DNA from: Mannheimia varigena
GTDB taxonomy: Bacteria; Pseudomonadota; Gammaproteobacteria; Enterobacterales; Pasteurellaceae
DNA length: 64,000 bases
NCBI RefSeq assembly: GCF_013377235.1
Contig: NZ_CP016226.1
Coordinates: forward strand, 1,612,001 to 1,676,000
Reading direction: 5' to 3'
The notes beneath the pieces are model-generated. The model searched no databases. It saw only the letters and a list, made by a program, of their open reading frames with translations, and was not told the DNA's origin. The position numbers and the translations under genes are program-made. This document shows positions 59,361 to 64,000 of this stretch, one piece after another (positions within the stretch are counted from its first letter, which is position 1; every line of letters starts with the position of its first letter).

Positions 59361-60115
59361 TTCCTTGTTTAGATGTGCGTGACGGGCAGGTCGTCAAAGG
59401 CGTGCAGTTCCGCAACCACGAAATCATCGGCGACATCGTACCGCTTGCTGAGCGTTATGCAGACGAGGGGGCGGACGAGCTGGTGTTTTATGACATCACC
59501 GCATCAAGCGACGGTCGCACGGTGGATAAAAGCTGGGTCGAGCGAGTGGCTCAGGTCATTGACATTCCGTTCTGCGTGGCGGGCGGGATTAAAACGATTG
59601 CCGACGCAGAGCAGATTTTTGCATTCGGTGCGGATAAAATCTCCATCAATTCCCCTGCCCTTGCTGATCCTGATTTGATTAGCCGCCTTGCGGATCGTTT
59701 TGGCGTGCAGGCGATTGTAGTCGGCATTGATAGCTGGTTTGAGGCGAACACCGGCAAATACTGGGTCAATCAATACACTGGCGATGAAAAACGCACTCGT
59801 CAAACCAACTGGCAGCTGCTTGATTGGGTCGCAGAAGTGCAAAAACGAGGGGCTGGCGAAATCGTGCTGAATATGATGAACCAAGACGGCGTGCGTAACG
59901 GCTACGATTTGGTGCAACTAAAAAAAGCGCGTGAAGTTTGCAATGTACCACTGATTGCATCAGGCGGGGCAGGCGAAATGGTGCATTTCCGTGATGCGTT
60001 TATTTATGCACAAGTTGATGGGGCATTGGCTGCAAGCGTGTTCCACAAGCAGATTATCAATATTGGCGAGTTGAAGGCGTATTTGGCGGCTGAAGGGGTA
60101 GAAATCCGTAAATAA
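59342..60115 (+). CDS. hisF: Imidazole glycerol phosphate synthase, cyclase subunit
   Basis: A 257-residue TIM-barrel enzyme that uses ammonia from HisH to make imidazole glycerol phosphate and AICAR. The catalytic aspartates are in PCLDVRDGQVVKGVQF (Asp11) and VVGIDSWFEA (about Asp130). Phosphate loops AGGIKT and ASGGAGEM are seen. The start lies inside the hisA coding end, so translation is coupled. Confidence 0.97.
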   Translation: MLAKRIIPCLDVRDGQVVKGVQFRNHEIIGDIVPLAERYADEGADELVFYDITASSDGRTVDKSWVERVAQVIDIPFCVAGGIKTIADAEQIFAFGADKISINSPALADPDLISRLADRFGVQAIVVGIDSWFEANTGKYWVNQYTGDEKRTRQTNWQLLDWVAEVQKRGAGEIVLNMMNQDGVRNGYDLVQLKKAREVCNVPLIASGGAGEMVHFRDAFIYAQVDGALAASVFHKQIINIGELKAYLAAEGVEIRK

Positions 60116-60242
60116 TCTTAGTGGCTGGTATAGACCTCTACTTAAAAGATTTAACAAGCGGTTAAAGTGGATAAAAATTTTACAATGGTACGAGTGAGGA
60201 CTCTCTAGCTAGCAAAGAGTACTGGGTGAAAAGGAATTAAAA

Positions 60243-60701
60243 ATGAAAAAGGTGCTGATTAGTGCTTGTTTATTAGGCGATAATGTTAAATATTCGGGTG
60301 GGAATAATTTATCCGATGAACTCATCGCGTTACTCAAAAAGTATGATATTCAGTTAGTGCCGATTTGTCCTGAAATATTGGGCGGATTGCCGATACCAAG
60401 ACCTCCTGCTGAAATACGTAACGGGGATATTGTGACAGTTACAGGTGATTCAGTTTTAGCTGAATTTCGACTCGGTGCTGAAAGAGTTCTGAATAAAGCG
60501 CAAATTGAAAAAATCCAAATTGCGATTTTAAAAGAAAAAAGCCCATCCTGTGGTAGCAGCTATATTTATGATGGAAATTTCACAAACCGACTAATTGCAG
60601 GTGAGGGTATAACAACTCAATTACTGCGAGCAAATGGTATAGAAGTGTTTTCGGAGAATGATTTATCACAACTAGAAAATATCTTTCAAGATAAGTACTA
60701 G
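60243..60701 (+). CDS. DUF523 / thiouracil desulfurase (TudS)-like protein
   Basis: A 152-residue protein of the DUF523 family. Three conserved cysteines, Cys9 in SACLLG, Cys42 in ICPEILGG and Cys103 in KEKSPSCGSS, match those that hold a [4Fe-4S] cluster in TudS, which removes sulphur from 2-thiouracil. The substrate in this organism is unknown. It is placed between hisF and hisIE on the same strand, in a position normally without any gene. Confidence 0.82.
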   Translation: MKKVLISACLLGDNVKYSGGNNLSDELIALLKKYDIQLVPICPEILGGLPIPRPPAEIRNGDIVTVTGDSVLAEFRLGAERVLNKAQIEKIQIAILKEKSPSCGSSYIYDGNFTNRLIAGEGITTQLLRANGIEVFSENDLSQLENIFQDKY

Positions 60702-60704
60702 AAC

Positions 60705-60772
60705 GTAGGGACAGGTTTATCCCATCCAAAAAATAATTGAAAATGGGTAGGGGTATACCCTGTTCCTATAAG
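60705..60772 (+). repeat. Inverted pair of REP-like units, DUF523 gene-hisIE gap
   Basis: GTAGGGACAGG-TTTATCCC (60705-60723) is followed in opposite orientation by a related unit (60745-60768; its complement reads TAGGAACAGGGTATACCCC). Two inverted copies with a short A-rich centre resemble a BIME. Confidence 0.6.
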
Positions 60773-60799
60773 ATCAAGCGGTCAAATTTTAGGAAAAAT

Positions 60800-61441
60800 A
60801 TGCAAATTCAAAACATTGATTGGCAAAAAATGGACGGTTTATTACCTGTTATCGTCCAAAACGCCCAAACCTGCGAAGTGTTAATGCTTGGCTATATGAA
60901 CCAAGAGGCATTAGAAAAAACACTCAACGAGAAACGAGTGACTTTCTACTCTCGTACCAAACAACGTTTATGGACGAAAGGCGAAACATCGGGCCATTTT
61001 TTAAATGTGGTGGATATGAGCTTAGATTGTGATAACGACACGTTGCTCATTCTTGCCAACCCCATTGGCGAAACCTGCCACACGGGGGCGGAGAGCTGTT
61101 TTCATCAATTTGAGCAAGAACAGCCGGATTGGATCTTTTTCTCTAAATTAGAGCGGATGATCGCCGAGCGTAAAAATGCCGATCCGGAAAGTTCTTACAC
61201 GGCAAAACTGTACGCCAAAGGCACGCATAAAATTGCGCAAAAAGTGGGTGAAGAAGCGGTGGAAAGCGTGATTGCGGCAATGGCAAATGATCGGGAAGAG
61301 TTGGTATCCGAAGTGGCGGATCTGGCGTATCATTTAACGGTGTTGCTGCACAATGCGGACTTGTCTTGGGCGGATGTAAACGCAAAATTGAAAGAACGCC
61401 ATAAGGGGATTGGTTTGCACCCTGAGGGTTCGAATAAGTAA
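60800..61441 (+). CDS. hisIE: Bifunctional phosphoribosyl-AMP cyclohydrolase / phosphoribosyl-ATP pyrophosphatase
   Basis: A 213-residue fusion. The start at 60800 follows AGGA; the frame continues upstream through the repeat, which is unlikely to be coding. The HisI cyclohydrolase half (about 1-115) has DCDNDT and CHTGAESCF metal/zinc residues. The HisE half (about 125-213) shows SYTAKLYAKG, KVGEEAVESVIAA and EVADLAYHLTVLL. It is the last gene of the operon. Confidence 0.97.
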   Translation: MQIQNIDWQKMDGLLPVIVQNAQTCEVLMLGYMNQEALEKTLNEKRVTFYSRTKQRLWTKGETSGHFLNVVDMSLDCDNDTLLILANPIGETCHTGAESCFHQFEQEQPDWIFFSKLERMIAERKNADPESSYTAKLYAKGTHKIAQKVGEEAVESVIAAMANDREELVSEVADLAYHLTVLLHNADLSWADVNAKLKERHKGIGLHPEGSNK

Positions 61442-61507
61442 AAATACAAGCGGTTGAATTTGTTAATTTTTTTGTAAAAGATGGAGCTACAGCTGCTTCT
61501 CTATTTT

Positions 61508-62533
61508 TTATTCCAACTGGCTTAAGCCTTGCATAATTCTACTTGGAATATCTCCTTCGATTTGCTGAATGGCATAATCAATCGCATAACAGAAAGCATT
61601 ACTGTTTGCTCCTCCGTGGCTTTTCACCACGACTTTTGATAAACCGAGCAGGGTTGCTCCATTATGGCGATCAGGGTTGATTTCTTGTAGCTTACGGTAG
61701 TAGCGATAGAAAATCAATTTGAGTAAGTATCGTTTAGTGCTACGGCAAATATTAGAGTCTGCTTTCTCTTTTTTAAAGAGCGCAATAATATTTTTCGCTG
61801 CACCTTCCAATGCTTTTAAAGCGATATTACCTGTATAGCCGTCACAAATAATTACATCGGTTAAGTAGCTGGTTAATTTATCACTTTCAATGAAACCGAT
61901 GTAGTTCAAATCTTGTCTGTTTTTGAGTTGCTGATGAACTGCTTGAAGTTGTGCTGTACCTTTGTTTTCTTCTGTGCCGATATTCAACAAAGAAATGCGA
62001 GGGTAAACTAAGCCTAACATCACTTGAGCAAATAGATTCCCCATCTCGGCAAATTGTTGTAGCTGGTAATCGCTTACTTCAATATTTGCTCCTAAATCTA
62101 ACATAACTGTAGATTTTCCATTCATTGCAGGAATAAGAGATGTAAGAGCTGGGCGTTCAATATTGGGGAGTGGAGCAATTAATAATTTTGCTAGCCCCAT
62201 TAATACACCTGTATTTCCTCCACTCACACAACCTTGTGCTTTTCCCTCTTTTACAGCCTCAAGTGCTAAACGCATAGAACTGTTTTTACTTTGGCGGATA
62301 GCTTTTGAGAAAGAAATATCTGCATCAATTACCTGTTCGGTATGATGAAATTGAATTTTGGGATGATTCTGTAAAGTGTATTTTTGTAATAGTGGAATTG
62401 CTTGGTGTTGATTACCAAATAATAAAAATGTGAGATTAGAGTTTTTTTGAAGGGCCTGTGCTATAGCAGGAATAATAACACGGGGACCTAAGTCCCCGCC
62501 CATCACATCTACTGCTAGAGTGATATCATTCAA
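61508..62533 (-). CDS. plsX: Phosphate acyltransferase PlsX
   Basis: A 341-residue peripheral membrane enzyme making acyl-phosphate from acyl-ACP for phospholipid synthesis. Seen: LAVDVMGGDLGP at the N-terminus, CVSGGNTGVLMG (about 100-111), GANIEVSD and the GYTGNIALKALEG block. The start is a TTG with GAGG six bases upstream; the nearest in-frame ATG would cut the conserved VDVMGG. It follows rpmF; the usual fab genes are absent downstream, where the convergent his operon ends. Confidence 0.95.
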   Translation of the reverse strand: MNDITLAVDVMGGDLGPRVIIPAIAQALQKNSNLTFLLFGNQHQAIPLLQKYTLQNHPKIQFHHTEQVIDADISFSKAIRQSKNSSMRLALEAVKEGKAQGCVSGGNTGVLMGLAKLLIAPLPNIERPALTSLIPAMNGKSTVMLDLGANIEVSDYQLQQFAEMGNLFAQVMLGLVYPRISLLNIGTEENKGTAQLQAVHQQLKNRQDLNYIGFIESDKLTSYLTDVIICDGYTGNIALKALEGAAKNIIALFKKEKADSNICRSTKRYLLKLIFYRYYRKLQEINPDRHNGATLLGLSKVVVKSHGGANSNAFCYAIDYAIQQIEGDIPSRIMQGLSQLE

Positions 62534-62551
62534 GATAAACCTCGAAAGGAA

Positions 62552-62722
62552 TTACTTGTTGATTACTTTACGACCACGGTAGTAACCGTCTGCAGTAACG
62601 TGGTGACGGAAGTGTGTTTCGCCACTTGTTTTATCCACTGAAACTGCTGCAGTTGTTAATGCATCGTGTGAACGACGCATATCACGACGTGAACGAGATT
62701 TCTTATTTTGTTGAACAGCCAC
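62552..62722 (-). CDS. rpmF: 50S ribosomal protein L32
   Basis: A 56-residue ribosomal protein: MAVQQNKKSRSRRDMRRSHD at the N-terminus and DGYYRGRKVINK at the C-terminus, the standard L32 sequence. It uses a GTG start behind GGAG. It lies 16 bp after yceD and 18 bp before plsX, the conserved yceD-rpmF-plsX order. Confidence 0.97.
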   Translation of the reverse strand: MAVQQNKKSRSRRDMRRSHDALTTAAVSVDKTSGETHFRHHVTADGYYRGRKVINK

Positions 62723-62738
62723 GGGCTTTCTCCTAGAT

Positions 62739-63263
62739 CTAGTTTTTCTTTAAATTAGCTAATACTGCAAACGGATTTGGTTTGCTTGCCAGTTCTTCTG
62801 GTAACTCGCCAAATGTACGTTCACTCACGGACACTTCACAGTGTTCTTCACTATGCATCGGGACTAGAGGTAATTCAAGAATCAATTCATCTTCAATCAT
62901 ATCTAGTAAATTTACTTCACCAAACTCGTTTACTTCGATAGGTTCATAAATTTCGGGCAAGATGTCCGCCTGATCCATGTTAGACACCGGACTGAAACAA
63001 AATGAACAGTCTAGCGTGTGTGTAAACGGGTTATCACATCGTTGGCAATCAAATTCCACATCGATTTTAGCTGAGCCTTTAATCACAGTTAAACGTTGCG
63101 GATCGATATATAACGAGAGAGTAACTTGTGCATCAGTTAGCACATTACATACTGATTCACCCAAGCGTTTTAGAAGTTTACCTGAAATGTAACCTTCATA
63201 ATCCACTCGACGCTGAGCGTCTCTATAAGGGTCAATCGTAAGGGGTAGTTTTACCTTTTGCAT
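62739..63263 (-). CDS. yceD: YceD (DUF177) rRNA accumulation protein
   Basis: A 174-residue DUF177 protein with the central CQRCDNPFTHTLDCSFCF cysteine-containing strand and the acidic NLLDMIEDELILELPLVPMHS block. The family is linked to 23S rRNA synthesis or stability and is encoded upstream of rpmF in most bacteria, as here. Confidence 0.93.
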   Translation of the reverse strand: MQKVKLPLTIDPYRDAQRRVDYEGYISGKLLKRLGESVCNVLTDAQVTLSLYIDPQRLTVIKGSAKIDVEFDCQRCDNPFTHTLDCSFCFSPVSNMDQADILPEIYEPIEVNEFGEVNLLDMIEDELILELPLVPMHSEEHCEVSVSERTFGELPEELASKPNPFAVLANLKKN

Positions 63264-63476
63264 AGGGTGTGCATATTACAGATAGAAAGCAAATTAGTCA
63301 AAGGAAAATTATTTTTTAATGCAGAATATTAACTGAAATTAAGGGGATTTTTTGACTTATCATAAAAAGCAATTATATTTCGGGATAATTTTTCATCTAG
63401 TTATCGCAAAACTAGCTAAAAAGCTGACTTTTGATTAAAATTCTGAAAGTTATTATTTGACGAGATTCGAGAAAAT

Positions 63477-64000
63477 ATGTTACTTCCTATTTTAGCTATT
63501 GCAGCTTATGCCTTAACGTTGCTTTGGGTTGCCCCCACCTTAGTGAATTTGGAAAGTGCAACAGAAAATAAAAAGCCGAATATAACCCTTGTTTTTGGGT
63601 TTGGTTTATTAGCTATTCTTTTGCATTGTGTCGTGTTATATAACCAATTATGGCTAATAGAAGGACAGAATTTTACGGTAACAAATGTGATCTCTTTAAT
63701 GAGTTTCATAATGGTTGTTTGTGTAACTTTTACATTGCTCAAATGGAAAACTGCTTGGTTTCCTCTGCTTGTTGTATATTCCTTTGCGATTTGTAGTGTG
63801 GCGGTAGCCAGTTTTGTGCAGGGGAGTTTTATCCGCAACATAGAAGAAAATGCAGGATTTATTTTCCACTTAGGCATTGCACTGTTCTCTTATGCGTTAT
63901 TTTTTCTCGCCTTAATTTATGCGTTTCAATTAAAATGGCTAGATCACAAACTCAAAAGCAAAAAAATGTTCTTTTGTTCTATTCTTCCACCATTAATGTC
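63477..64000 (+). CDS. ypjD: YpjD-like inner-membrane protein (CcsA/CcmC superfamily), 5' part
   Basis: The frame starts at ATG 63477 (MLLPILAIAAYALTLLWVAP) and runs off the window end; about 174 codons are visible. It is very hydrophobic with at least five transmembrane segments, and has the HCVVLYNQLW and GFIFHLGIALFSYALF histidine-containing segments of the cytochrome c assembly-like YpjD/CorE family. The function of YpjD is not settled. It is divergent from yceD. Confidence 0.8.
   Translation, partial: MLLPILAIAAYALTLLWVAPTLVNLESATENKKPNITLVFGFGLLAILLHCVVLYNQLWLIEGQNFTVTNVISLMSFIMVVCVTFTLLKWKTAWFPLLVVYSFAICSVAVASFVQGSFIRNIEENAGFIFHLGIALFSYALFFLALIYAFQLKWLDHKLKSKKMFFCSILPPLM

Noticed and set aside
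1..64000. tRNA or rRNA genes
   Set aside because: No tRNA cloverleaf with a TTCGA-type T loop and CCA end, and no rRNA segment, was recognised by reading; a tRNAscan run would settle it.
1..64000. CRISPR array, integrase or prophage
   Set aside because: No regularly spaced repeats, cas genes, integrase or phage structural genes are visible.

Overview
The window is a contiguous, gene-dense, AT-rich stretch of a Pasteurellaceae chromosome. The core ACAAGCGGT(C) of the Apl-type DNA uptake signal recurs throughout, often as inverted pairs between genes. This, with Haemophilus-like gene content (nap without napE, torYZ-type reductase, dat/ddc, Hia-type adhesin), points to the Actinobacillus/Mannheimia/Bibersteinia side of the family. 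I cannot name the species from sequence alone.

Layout. 1-5.8 kb: end of a pitrilysin-type protease, a DppA/HbpA-like lipoprotein, birA, murB and crp. 5.8-10 kb: yheU, slmA, dut and coaBC on the minus strand, divergent from radC-rpmB-rpmG, an order shared with enterics. 10-13.3 kb: dat-ddc (1,3-diaminopropane synthesis) behind a structured leader RNA. 13.3-20.5 kb: a flavodoxin-like oxidoreductase and the periplasmic nitrate reductase operon napFDAGHBC behind a perfect FNR box. 20.5-24.6 kb: cpdA and an iron-complex-type ABC transporter with a Fur-like box. 24.7-29.2 kb: torE-like, pentahaem cytochrome, Tat-exported S-/N-oxide reductase and its chaperone, again with a perfect FNR box. 29.5-32.7 kb: nhaA, then a phosphopantetheinyl transferase-psiE-nudF operon. 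33.1-42.2 kb: one trimeric autotransporter adhesin of about 3,014 residues. 42.3-51.1 kb: a DUF4298 protein, thrC, mgsA, yccS, a pqiA-like gene, ilvC, a small Excalibur-domain protein and purC. 51.3-61.4 kb: the histidine operon with a hisL attenuator. 61.5-64 kb: yceD-rpmF-plsX and the start of a ypjD-like gene.

The most unusual part is the histidine operon. The order is hisL-G-D-C-B-[unknown AT-rich two-TM protein]-H-[IS200-like Y1 transposase]-A-F-[DUF523/TudS-like]-IE. Most of its intercistronic gaps carry hairpins. Several of these have GTAG directly 5' of a palindrome, as bacterial REP elements do. The transposase gene lies between two nearly identical 24-bp palindromes. This looks like a REP/RAYT-like or minimal IS200-like system lodged in a biosynthetic operon. 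A CRP/Sxy-like site lies just upstream of the transposase, and a similar one precedes radC.

Anaerobic respiration (nap, tor) appears to be FNR-controlled, iron uptake Fur-controlled, purC PurR-controlled and ilvC controlled by a LysR-type regulator. These assignments rest on motif reading only.
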